Of a DNA stretch of 23,163 bases, positions 1-6,558 are shown piece after piece. Location: NCBI GenBank assembly GCA_002427165.1, contig DIQB01000020.1:33442-56604 (forward strand), in the 5' to 3' direction. Every line of letters starts with the position of its first letter. Within the stretch, counting starts at the first letter, position 1. The DNA is from Firmicutes bacterium UBA5473. GTDB lineage: Bacteria > Bacillota > DTU084. The position numbers were made by a program, and so were the translations under genes. The notes beneath the pieces are model-generated. The model did no database searches, was not told where the DNA came from, and saw only the letters and a list, made by a program, of their open reading frames with translations.

Positions 1-719
1 GGAAGTACTTCCACAGACAGCCCCACAGTCCCCTCAATCCCCTTGGCTCTAGCCAATGGTGGGTATGGAGGTTGGGGAATCTTCGCTTTAGGATAAGCCC
101 CAAAACTGGGTCCCCCAGAGGCTTTATCCGCTGTGTCCGACTTTACAGTGGCGCCCCCTGTGGGAGGAGGAATAGCAGCTTCAGTTTTGCTAGTAGGGAC
201 TGGCTCCAGTACCCTGGAAGGATTTTTAGCAGGCTCAAATACAGGTTCCTTGCCCCGTGGCACCCCACTGGGATCTTTAGGGATTTGAGTATTTGAACTT
301 GGCTTACTAGGTTCAGCCTTAATGTTCTGTGGCTCAGCATCTATGGTGCTGGGCTTTGTTGTCTTCGGCTCTCCAGGTGCGAAAGATGCGGGTATTACAG
401 AAGGAGAGAGCTGGGGAGCTACTGGTTCTTTTGAGGGAGTTTGGGGGATTTCCGCAAACGAGTTTAGTGGTTTGTCCTCGGAGGGCTCATTAAAGGAAGG
501 AACTTGTGGTTTTTGGTGGTCATCAGCAGGCGCTAGAGGACTATTTTTTTGGATTTTGGCAATAGGGAAGCTAGTGGACTCCCCGGCTTGGGAGTCCACT
601 AGCTCTATTTCGCCCATCTGAAGATACTGGCCTTGGGATTGGGGCAAGGTAGCTGGAATTAAAAGCACCCCTAGATGGACGATAGCAGAAAGGCAAAGGA
701 AAAGACCAGTCTTGCTCAC
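1..719 (-). CDS. tonB: TonB energy-transducing protein, C-terminus cut by window edge
   Basis: My reverse-strand translation from GTG at 719 gives about 239 codons before the left edge. Seen: an N-terminal hydrophobic segment (about residues 5-23) containing SAIVH, which fits the SxxxH pattern of the TonB membrane anchor. A long Pro/Ser/Lys/Glu-rich spacer follows, with KEPV and KPSxx stretches typical of the periplasm-spanning region. The start of the TonB C-terminal domain is also present (YPPLARAKGIEGTV, then LSVEV). TonB couples the proton motive force from ExbBD to outer-membrane receptors. It lies 13 bp after the btuB stop, so it is probably co-transcribed under the B12 riboswitch. The GTG start has only a weak Shine-Dalgarno (GGCGGGA), so coupling to btuB translation is likely. 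The extreme C-terminus is missing. Confidence 0.88.
   Translation of the reverse strand, partial: MSKTGLFLCLSAIVHLGVLLIPATLPQSQGQYLQMGEIELVDSQAGESTSFPIAKIQKNSPLAPADDHQKPQVPSFNEPSEDKPLNSFAEIPQTPSKEPVAPQLSPSVIPASFAPGEPKTTKPSTIDAEPQNIKAEPSKPSSNTQIPKDPSGVPRGKEPVFEPAKNPSRVLEPVPTSKTEAAIPPPTGGATVKSDTADKASGGPSFGAYPKAKIPQPPYPPLARAKGIEGTVGLSVEVL
569..604. repeat. Perfect 15-bp inverted repeat inside tonB
   Basis: The arms 569-583 (AGCTAGTGGACTCCC) and 590-604 are exact reverse complements around a 6-nt centre. The repeat lies in the 5' part of tonB, just after the codons for the membrane anchor, and would form a very stable hairpin in the mRNA. No T-run follows on either strand, so it is not a standard intrinsic terminator. 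The function is unknown. Confidence 0.85.
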
Positions 720-732
720 AGTAGATCCCGCC

Positions 733-2511
733 TTAAAAGTTTTGCGAGAAGGAAAGGGAGAAGTGCCTCGGTGGCATGTGGTAGCCAGCTTGTTCTTCGT
801 ATTTGGTATCTGTGAGGTTATCAACCCGCAATGCTATTTTGCCCTCTCCGATTGGGTATGAGAGCTGGCAGCCCAAAACAGTACGACTGGGAAGGTTTTT
901 TGTGCCCACAAGTAGCTTTCCTATTTGTTTTGATTGGAAATGACCATCTAGTTGACCTGTCAAAAGACCTGAGATGAATTGCAAGCTACCAGTTATGGTA
1001 TGTCTTGGTGTATAGTGAGTTTGGGTCCTGCTTGTGATATTTTTTCCTTCTTTAAGCGTATAGCCACAATCTATAGAAAGACTCTTGACAATTTTAAAGG
1101 TGCCTGTGACTTCTAGACCATAAAATAGGTGAGTGCCGTAATTATCTACCATCCAAGGGTCCATTTCTGGGTCACCTGTTGGCATCCAATCGATCAGATC
1201 CTCCACTTTCCGTGCGAAGGCAACAAGCTCCAGTGAGAGTTTCCTTTGCGTCAGCCGCACTCCTAGCTCTCCATTTGTGGCGGTCTCAGGTTTCAGTTCG
1301 GGGTTTCCATAGCTGTAAGGATCCTCCCAATACAGGTCATTCATGGAAGGAGCACGAAATGCCCTTGCCACCCCTACCCAGGTGCTAATTTGTTCGTCGA
1401 TTGGCATGAGAAGATTCCAGCTGGGGCTAAGGTAACTGCCAAAACTGGGATGATAATCATAGCGTAGGTTTGTGCGCATGAGCCCCAGATCCAGTTGGCT
1501 CTTTTGCTGAAGGAAGATCCCACCTCGCAGGAGCTGTTTTGCCTCAGCACCTAAGTTCGTGCTTTCCACCTTATCGAAAGCTAGGTCACCACCAACCAGA
1601 AAGGGGAGATCAGCCACAGTTAAAGCGTATTGGCCGTCTATGTAAAAGCCTTGATTCTTATGCTCTGAAAGACTCCAGCCTTCATATTTTTGCCAGTAGT
1701 CTCTGTAGAGGATGTTAGCTGTAAAGGCATCAGCTTTGAGATTTAAGGTTAATCTTTCCTCTCGATCTTTTTGGTTAGCCCTACCCCAAGGATCGCCTTG
1801 ATTTAATGGGGGAGTAGGAATATTTTTATCATCTTGGTAGTGATTAAATGTTCCAGTGAGGATCATGTCAGCTAGGGGCATCTGGATTTTAGCCCAAAGA
1901 TTGCCTTTTTGAAACTCAGTATCGGGCCTGTGATCTTGTCCCTTGCTGGCACTACCAGCTAGGGACCAATCAAATTTCTCTCCCCAAGTTTCGTAGAGGA
2001 AATTACTTTGATATGTTTTGAAACTATTGGCACCCAGCTTAACTGTAGTTGAGGGCTTTTCAATTTTGCGAGTGATAATATTCACCACGCCGCCTACAGC
2101 ATTGGCGCCATAGAGGGAGGAGGCAGGCCCTTTGAGAATTTCAATTCTTTCGACTTGCTCCACAGGGATAATGCTAAAGTCCTGATCTGGCATCTGGGCC
2201 CCGGTGAGGGGAAGACCATCTACCAATACCAGCACCTGACTTGCACTACAGTTGCGGATGCTGAGAGTGGCAACTGAAGCGGTACCACCACTTTGTTTTA
2301 CCCCTGTGCCCACCACAGAGCGCAGAGCGGATGTGATGTCACCCATGGTAGAGAGGTCTTCTTTTTCTAGGACAGTGATGCTAGCTGCAGTTTGAGAGAT
2401 GATGCTAGGCAGACGCTCTGCTGTGATCACAAGTACACCGTCTGGGTCTTGGGCTAGGGCAAAGCCTGTAAAGAGAGATAGAATTATTGCTAAAGCAAGA
2501 TATTTTTTCAT
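733..2511 (-). CDS. btuB: BtuB-like TonB-dependent outer-membrane receptor (cobalamin/corrinoid)
   Basis: 592 aa. Seen: a signal peptide (residues 1-20, cleavage near ALA/Q) and a TonB box-like segment (VLVITAERLP, about 26-35). The plug domain (about 35-150) carries VERIEILKGPASSLYGANAV and GGVVNIITRK, classic TonB-receptor signatures. A long barrel rich in alternating aromatic residues follows and ends in Phe (SFSQNF), the usual outer-membrane barrel C-terminus. The length matches BtuB (about 590-610 aa). Substrate assignment rests mainly on the cobalamin riboswitch directly upstream; inference: B12 or a related corrinoid. The ATG has a good AGGAGG at 2520-2525, 8 nt away. Transport needs TonB, which is encoded next. 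Its presence implies that the cell has an outer membrane. Confidence 0.92.
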   Translation of the reverse strand: MKKYLALAIILSLFTGFALAQDPDGVLVITAERLPSIISQTAASITVLEKEDLSTMGDITSALRSVVGTGVKQSGGTASVATLSIRNCSASQVLVLVDGLPLTGAQMPDQDFSIIPVEQVERIEILKGPASSLYGANAVGGVVNIITRKIEKPSTTVKLGANSFKTYQSNFLYETWGEKFDWSLAGSASKGQDHRPDTEFQKGNLWAKIQMPLADMILTGTFNHYQDDKNIPTPPLNQGDPWGRANQKDREERLTLNLKADAFTANILYRDYWQKYEGWSLSEHKNQGFYIDGQYALTVADLPFLVGGDLAFDKVESTNLGAEAKQLLRGGIFLQQKSQLDLGLMRTNLRYDYHPSFGSYLSPSWNLLMPIDEQISTWVGVARAFRAPSMNDLYWEDPYSYGNPELKPETATNGELGVRLTQRKLSLELVAFARKVEDLIDWMPTGDPEMDPWMVDNYGTHLFYGLEVTGTFKIVKSLSIDCGYTLKEGKNITSRTQTHYTPRHTITGSLQFISGLLTGQLDGHFQSKQIGKLLVGTKNLPSRTVLGCQLSYPIGEGKIALRVDNLTDTKYEEQAGYHMPPRHFSLSFSQNF

Positions 2512-2540
2512 TAATCGTTCCTCCTACAAATTTTTTTCGA

Positions 2541-2574
2541 AAAAGAAAGAGCTCCATCTGAAGGATGGAGCTCT
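2541..2574 (-). terminator. Intrinsic terminator of the btuB leader (riboswitch expression platform)
   Basis: Read on the minus strand, an 11-bp GC-containing stem (2564-2574 with 2548-2558, loop 2559-2563) is followed at once by TTCTTTTT. It sits between the cobalamin aptamer and the btuB ribosome binding site. A second small hairpin (2574-2594, GATAGC/GCTATC arms) lies just upstream and shares its last base with the terminator stem. This fits a B12-controlled transcription-termination platform. Confidence 0.85.
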
Positions 2575-2624
2575 GATAGCATACACTGCTATCACCTCTC
2601 TTCCCGCTGAAGATGGTGTTACAC

Positions 2625-2765
2625 AATTGAGCCAGGTCTCCGGACTTCCAGGTCTTCCTCAGCCGACGCCTTCTCGGAAAATCCGATGGCCTTTTGTCGG
2701 CGTTGTCGCTGGTTACCGTAGCAGGGGCTGTACCGGATTTACACCGGTTTCCCTTAAACTCAATT
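2625..2765 (-). promoter_or_regulatory. Cobalamin (AdoCbl-class) riboswitch aptamer
   Basis: On the minus strand P1 is formed by AATTGAG (2759-2765) and CTCAATT (2625-2631). The conserved core is visible as GGGAAACCGGTGTAAATCC, then ACAGCCCCTGCTACGG, and the 3' B12 box AGTCCGGAGACCTGGC. These match the cobalamin riboswitch consensus. The aptamer lies between a promoter (2785-2813) and a terminator (2541-2574) upstream of btuB. Known for the family: ligand binding lowers expression of uptake genes. The terminator implies transcriptional rather than purely translational control. Confidence 0.95.
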
Positions 2766-2784
2766 AGTGGGTTGTTTTGTTTAC

Positions 2785-2813
2785 ATTATAGACTAGGAAA
2801 AGATGCCAGTCAA
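2785..2813 (-). promoter_or_regulatory. Sigma-A-like promoter for btuB-tonB
   Basis: On the minus strand, TTGACT (2808-2813) and a consensus TATAAT (2785-2790) are separated by exactly 17 nt. Transcription would start around 2778, just upstream of the cobalamin aptamer. Confidence 0.85.
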
Positions 2814-2830
2814 GGAAAAGACAAACAAAG

Positions 2831-2860
2831 TTGCAAAGAGGTCAAAAAAAGTTGTATACT
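2831..2860 (+). promoter_or_regulatory. Possible promoter for the diguanylate cyclase gene
   Basis: TTGCAA (2831-2836) and TATACT (2855-2860) are separated by 18 nt, about 70 bp upstream of the GTG start. An extended -10-like TGCTATACA at 2878-2886 is an alternative. Divergent from the btuB promoter. Confidence 0.5.
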
Positions 2861-2931
2861 GGTATTTTGTTTAAATGTGCTATACAATATAGAGGTTGAA
2901 GAACCCAATAGTTAAGGAGTGTTGAGCTAGA

Positions 2932-4347
2932 GTGGGAAAACAGAGGAACGAAGAAACTAGCATTCTTTCATTAATGTATTGTCCCTGGATTGTAGGGCTT
3001 GTGGTCTTACTAATTTCAGCTGTTATTTGCACAGCAGTGATTTGTCGCTCAGAGGGGAATCGAATAAAAATTGCTAGAGCAGAAGTAGAACACATCGCTG
3101 GCAATTATATAGAAAAACTTAAAGGGGTCATCGAGCACAATTTATCCGCAAACTACACAGTGGCAGCATTGCTTTATCAAGGAGATGGAATTATCCACGA
3201 CTTCCAGCGTTTTGCCAGCGAGACCCTTCCTTTATATACTGGCCTCAGCTCCATTCAGCTGGCACCAGATGGCATAGTAAAGCAGGTGGTTCCTCTCAAA
3301 GGTAATGAAGGAGCTATAGGACACAATTTATTCAAAGATAAAGAAAGGGTGGCAGAGGCAAGATATACAAAAGAGAGCGGAAAGCTTACCTTAGCCGGGC
3401 CTTTTAAGCTGATCCAAGGAGGCTATGGTGCGATTGGCCGTTTACCAATATTTTTGACAGATGTCAGGGGAAGATCCCATTTTTGGGGCTTCACCAATAC
3501 TGTAATCAATATCAACAAGATCCTTGAAAAAATAGGTCTTGCCAATTTAGAAGAACACGGGCTAGCGTATGAACTGTGGCGGGATAATCCCGCCACAGGT
3601 AAGAGGGAGATTATTGCAGCATCTAAAGCGGCGGTAGTAGAGCCTGAGGAAAGAGTTCTTCAAGTTTCAAACGCAACTTGGGTCTTAAGCGTTTCACCCC
3701 AAGATGGCTGGGAAGATAAACAGGGAATTATCTTGAAAATTGGTGCAGGGGTGTTCGCCTGCTTCATTTTAACATCCCTGGCGTGGACAATAGTAAGATT
3801 GAAGATTAATACGGCGAAGCTAGAGGAGGCAGCATTCATCGATGGCCTCACAGGTCTTCCCAACAGGAGACTACTTTTTGACAGACTAGCGCAGGCTATT
3901 GTCCATAGCAGGCGAACAGGAACGTTTGTCGCTGTACTTTATCTTGACTTAGATGATTTCAAACCCATCAATGACACCTTAGGCCATAAGGCTGGGGATC
4001 AGACATTAGTTGAAATAGCTCATCGCCTGCAGGAATCCATACGGACCACAGATATTGTAGCCCGTTTAGGTGGAGATGAGTTTATTGTGGTTTTACCTCA
4101 CCTCAAGGGGGAAGCTGAATGGATCGCAACAGCTGAGCGCATTCGGGACGTGTTAGCTCTGCCAATGGAGATTGGCGATACTTCTGTGAAGATATCAGCA
4201 AGCATAGGTGTTACCATCTATCCTAAAGATAACAGTGATGAGGATTTCCTGCTTAGGCATGCTGATCAGGCGCTCTATCGCGCAAAGCAGAGTGGTAAGG
4301 GGAAAATTTGGCTGTACGATCCTGACGCAAGGGAGGCAGAGGTTTGA
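2932..4347 (+). CDS. Membrane diguanylate cyclase with CHASE sensor and GGDEF domain
   Basis: 471 aa. Makes c-di-GMP from two GTP at the inner membrane. Seen: TM1 (about 17-38); a periplasmic CHASE domain (about 45-230) with GNEGAIGHN, LTLAGPFKLIQGG and HFWGFTNTVI; TM2 (about 266-287); and a GGDEF domain (304-465) starting DGLTGLPNRR. The active site is GGDEF at 380-384. An RxxD inhibitory site (RTTD, 371-374) sits five residues before it, so product feedback is expected. CHASE domains bind small extracellular ligands; this ligand is unknown. No EAL or HD-GYP domain is present. GTG is the only plausible start: an in-frame stop lies just upstream, and an AAGGAG is about 13 nt away. The c-di-GMP riboswitch before flgB is a plausible target of its product. 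Confidence 0.93.
   Translation: MGKQRNEETSILSLMYCPWIVGLVVLLISAVICTAVICRSEGNRIKIARAEVEHIAGNYIEKLKGVIEHNLSANYTVAALLYQGDGIIHDFQRFASETLPLYTGLSSIQLAPDGIVKQVVPLKGNEGAIGHNLFKDKERVAEARYTKESGKLTLAGPFKLIQGGYGAIGRLPIFLTDVRGRSHFWGFTNTVININKILEKIGLANLEEHGLAYELWRDNPATGKREIIAASKAAVVEPEERVLQVSNATWVLSVSPQDGWEDKQGIILKIGAGVFACFILTSLAWTIVRLKINTAKLEEAAFIDGLTGLPNRRLLFDRLAQAIVHSRRTGTFVAVLYLDLDDFKPINDTLGHKAGDQTLVEIAHRLQESIRTTDIVARLGGDEFIVVLPHLKGEAEWIATAERIRDVLALPMEIGDTSVKISASIGVTIYPKDNSDEDFLLRHADQALYRAKQSGKGKIWLYDPDAREAEV
3574..3598. repeat. Perfect 12-bp inverted repeat inside the GGDEF gene
   Basis: The arms CTGTGGCGGGAT (3574-3585) and ATCCCGCCACAG (3587-3598) flank a single A. The repeat lies in the part encoding the end of the CHASE domain. 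It would form a compact hairpin in mRNA or could be a protein-binding palindrome. There is no T-run, so it is not a standard terminator. Confidence 0.8.
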
Positions 4348-4397
4348 TTTTAACTTTCTACCTGTTGAGACAGTCAGAAGTTGTTTCCCTTTTTCCC

Positions 4398-4413
4398 TAT
4401 GATCTGCTACAAT
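4398..4413 (+). promoter_or_regulatory. Possible extended -10 promoter for the DUF1538/P-II operon
   Basis: TATGAT (4398-4403) and TGCTACAAT (4405-4413, an extended -10 pattern) lie 35-45 bp before the first gene. No good -35 hexamer is visible at 17 nt. The call rests on the -10 elements only. Confidence 0.35.
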
Positions 4414-4446
4414 GTTGAGGACATATTTTTTTGAGAGGGGGATTTA

Positions 4447-5130
4447 ATGCAAAAAATAAAAGAAATTGCAAAAGAAGTTTTAAACGCTATCTTGCCGATC
4501 ACTATTATAGTTGCGATTCTGCAGCTGGTGATCCTAAAGCTCCCCTGGTCTACCTTCTTTCAGTTTTTTGGGGGTATCGTGCTGGTGGGTATAGGCCTCA
4601 TCCTCTTTTTATTGGGTACCCAACTGGGCCTGTTGCCTATGGGTGAATATTTGGGCGGGGCATTGCCTAAGACTGGAAAAGCCTGGCTGGTGATCTTCTT
4701 TGGCTTTTTGTTGGGGTTTCTAGTTACAGTAGCAGAGCCCAATGTGCGGATTTTGGCAAGACAGGTGGAGTCAGTCTCGCCAGTTTTAGGGCAAAGTACC
4801 CTGATCCTTACCATTGCCCTGGGCGTAGCCATTTTCATGGCCCTGGCTATGCTGCGATTTCTCTTGGGCTTTCCTGTGAGTTATCTGCTAGTTATTAGCT
4901 TTGGTCTGATGATCGCGTTGGCACCATTTGCTCCTAAATCATTTTTCTCTATTGCTTTCGATGCAGGGGGTGTCACCACAGGTCCCCTGTTGGTTCCCTT
5001 TAACTTAGCTTTGGGGATGGGTGTGGCCTCAGCCTTGGGAGGAAAGGGTAGAGAAGGCTTTGGCTTGGTGGCTATGGCCTACGTGGCACCAGTGCTAGCA
5101 GTGTTGCTCTTGGGGGTGATTTTGGGATGA
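4447..5130 (+). CDS. DUF1538 family multi-pass membrane protein, first copy
   Basis: 227 aa, very hydrophobic, with about six or seven membrane segments (near 13-31, 39-60, 79-99, 118-138, 143-160, 207-226). Seen: two polar motifs in hydrophobic surroundings, TVAEPNV (94-100) and SIAFDAGGVTTGP (168-180), which recur in the next gene. The family has no established function that I know of. Acidic and Gly/Pro-rich motifs inside membrane segments suggest a transporter or channel (inference). GAGAGGGGG lies 5 nt before the ATG. The gene overlaps the next copy by 4 bp (ATGA), so the two are probably translated together at a fixed ratio. Confidence 0.85.
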   Translation: MQKIKEIAKEVLNAILPITIIVAILQLVILKLPWSTFFQFFGGIVLVGIGLILFLLGTQLGLLPMGEYLGGALPKTGKAWLVIFFGFLLGFLVTVAEPNVRILARQVESVSPVLGQSTLILTIALGVAIFMALAMLRFLLGFPVSYLLVISFGLMIALAPFAPKSFFSIAFDAGGVTTGPLLVPFNLALGMGVASALGGKGREGFGLVAMAYVAPVLAVLLLGVILG

Positions 5131-5861
5131 GCCTTTGGTCTGGATTTCCAAAGATCCTCGCTGAAGTTTCAATGGCATTGATTCCTTTGGTGGGCTTGTT
5201 TTTAGTCTTTGAATTCTTCATCATTAAGCTAGAACGGGAAAAGTTAAAACAGCTTCTGGGAGGAGTGGTTATAGCCTTAATCGGTCTTTCCATCTTCTTG
5301 CAGGGTGTATATAAGGGAATCCTCCCCACAGGAGAGCAGGTAGGCTTTGCCTTAGGTCAGCTCAAAGGCTGGTTTTTGCTTCCTATCGGCTTCCTGTTGG
5401 GTTTCGTTATTACTTTGGCAGAACCTGGGGTGCACACCCTAAACTTTGAGGTGGAACAGGGCTCCTCAGGTGCCATCCCAGGCAAACTGATGCTGATGAC
5501 CATATCCTTTGGTGTGGCCACAGCTGTGGGTGCATCTCTTCTGAGAGTGGCCTATGGGATTCCCTTGGGTTACTTCCTCTATCCCGGCTACCTCCTAGCA
5601 TTTTCGATGGTCCGCCATGCAGCCCCACCTTTTTCAGCTGTGGCCTTCGATGCTGCAGGTGTGGCCACAGGGCCCATGATCGTTACCTTTGTCTCTGCTA
5701 TCACTTTAGGCCTTGCCAAAGCCCAGGGCAGAGACCCACTCCAAGAGGGCTTTGGCATGGTAGCCTTAGTAGCTTTGGCCTCAATCCTTGCGGTATTAGT
5801 TTTAGGCGTTCTTTATAACAGGCAGCTAAAAAAAATGGGAGGTGAAGAGGATGGGCTATGA
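5127..5861 (+). CDS. DUF1538 family multi-pass membrane protein, second copy
   Basis: 244 aa, paralogous to the preceding gene. It keeps the same order of motifs: TLAEPGV (96-102) and SAVAFDAAGVATGP (170-183), followed by a glycine-rich linker (QEGFGMVAL) and a last membrane helix. It ends in a short charged cytosolic tail (NRQLKKMGGEEDGL). The start overlaps the first copy's stop by 4 bp, and its 3' end overlaps the P-II-like gene by 11 bp. Inference: the two paralogues form a pseudo-symmetric membrane complex and the tail faces the P-II partner. No substrate can be read from the sequence. Confidence 0.85.
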   Translation: MSLWSGFPKILAEVSMALIPLVGLFLVFEFFIIKLEREKLKQLLGGVVIALIGLSIFLQGVYKGILPTGEQVGFALGQLKGWFLLPIGFLLGFVITLAEPGVHTLNFEVEQGSSGAIPGKLMLMTISFGVATAVGASLLRVAYGIPLGYFLYPGYLLAFSMVRHAAPPFSAVAFDAAGVATGPMIVTFVSAITLGLAKAQGRDPLQEGFGMVALVALASILAVLVLGVLYNRQLKKMGGEEDGL

Positions 5862-6165
5862 TTTGGTGATCACAATTGTAAACCGCGGAGCAGCAGAGAA
5901 AGTGGTGGCGGCTTCCAAAAAAGCAGGAGCCGAGGGTGGCACCATTATGCTAGGCAGAGGGACAGGCATCCACGAACAGGTGAAATTGTTTGGGTTTAAC
6001 ATCGAACCTGAAAAGGAGATAGTCCTAACCCTGATCTCCCAGGATAAATCCCAAGAGGTATTGGAGACAATTGTTCGCGAGGCGCAATTGGAAAAGCCTG
6101 GGCGGGGCATTGCCTTCGTTGTAGATGTGAAGGCAGTGGCCGGAATCAGCCACCTTCTGCCTTAA
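5851..6165 (+). CDS. P-II-like signalling protein associated with DUF1538
   Basis: 104 aa, slightly shorter than GlnB (112 aa). Seen: the ferredoxin-like pattern with an N-terminal strand (YDLVITIVNRG), strand 2 (GGTIMLGRG, 29-37), a T-loop region (about 36-54), and a B-loop-like KPGRGIAFVV (82-91). The uridylylated Tyr of GlnB is not evident and the B-loop differs from canonical GDGKIF, so this is a divergent P-II-like protein. P-II trimers sense nucleotides or metabolites and gate transporters (GlnK-AmtB and SbtB-SbtA are the known precedents). I chose ATG 5851 over GTG 5842 because GGGAGG (5837-5842) sits 8 nt before it. Inference: it regulates the two overlapping DUF1538 proteins. Confidence 0.82.
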   Translation: MGYDLVITIVNRGAAEKVVAASKKAGAEGGTIMLGRGTGIHEQVKLFGFNIEPEKEIVLTLISQDKSQEVLETIVREAQLEKPGRGIAFVVDVKAVAGISHLLP

Positions 6166-6167
6166 TC

Positions 6168-6329
6168 CTATAGGTCAGGAGAGTCCCCGGAGCCTATCTC
6201 CTCCACAATTCCTTGTGCCCTGGCCACTTTGGTCAGGGTTTCTTCTTTATCTTCAAGTTCGCTGTCTGTTAGCATAACATAATACTCCCAACCCTTAAGC
6301 CCTATTTTGGTAACGAGTTTTTGGCTCAT
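6168..6329 (-). CDS. Small hypothetical protein, 53 aa, convergent with the P-II gene
   Basis: The reading frame runs from ATG (6329) to TAG (6168) on the minus strand. The start has AGAGGGG 7 nt upstream. The protein starts MSQKLVTKIGLKGWEYYVML and ends in an acidic tail (VEEIGSGDSPDL). It is soluble and acidic with no cysteines; I do not recognise the family. It ends 2 bp from the P-II-like stop on the other strand. The plus-strand terminator at 6218-6254 lies within it. The good ribosome binding site favours a real gene, but the ORF is short. Confidence 0.5.
   Translation of the reverse strand: MSQKLVTKIGLKGWEYYVMLTDSELEDKEETLTKVARAQGIVEEIGSGDSPDL
6218..6254 (+). terminator. Intrinsic terminator of the DUF1538/P-II operon
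   Basis: A 9-bp stem (6218-6226 CCCTGGCCA with 6230-6238 TGGTCAGGG, one G-T pair, 3-nt loop) is followed by TTTCTTCTTTATCTT. It lies 52 bp after the P-II-like stop, within the minus-strand small gene. Confidence 0.7.
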
Positions 6330-6558
6330 AGAAATACCCCTCTTTTTTTAGTTAGTATTTCTAGCTTGGCGCTATTTAATTCCTTCAGGGGCAATGCCAG
6401 GGTTTTAAATAACAGGAACTTGGTGCAAGGGAAATTTAGATCGTGGATGGCACCTGCCAGCCTTCGTTGGAAGTGTTTTTATCCTCTGAGGCCTTTCTTT
6501 TAATGGAAAAAGTTGCTAAAATGGTTTGGAGATTACCCAATAGGATGGAAGTGCTTTT

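Noticed and set aside
322..621. 99-codon plus-strand open frame at the left end
   Set aside because: Antisense to tonB, whose translation shows the SxxxH anchor, the Pro-rich spacer and the C-terminal domain start.
5513..5522. Repeated TGTGGCCACA palindrome, also seen near 5658 and 17809
   Set aside because: Each copy can be read as common Val-Ala-Thr codons (GTG GCC ACA); there are too few copies and no consistent placement to call a motif.
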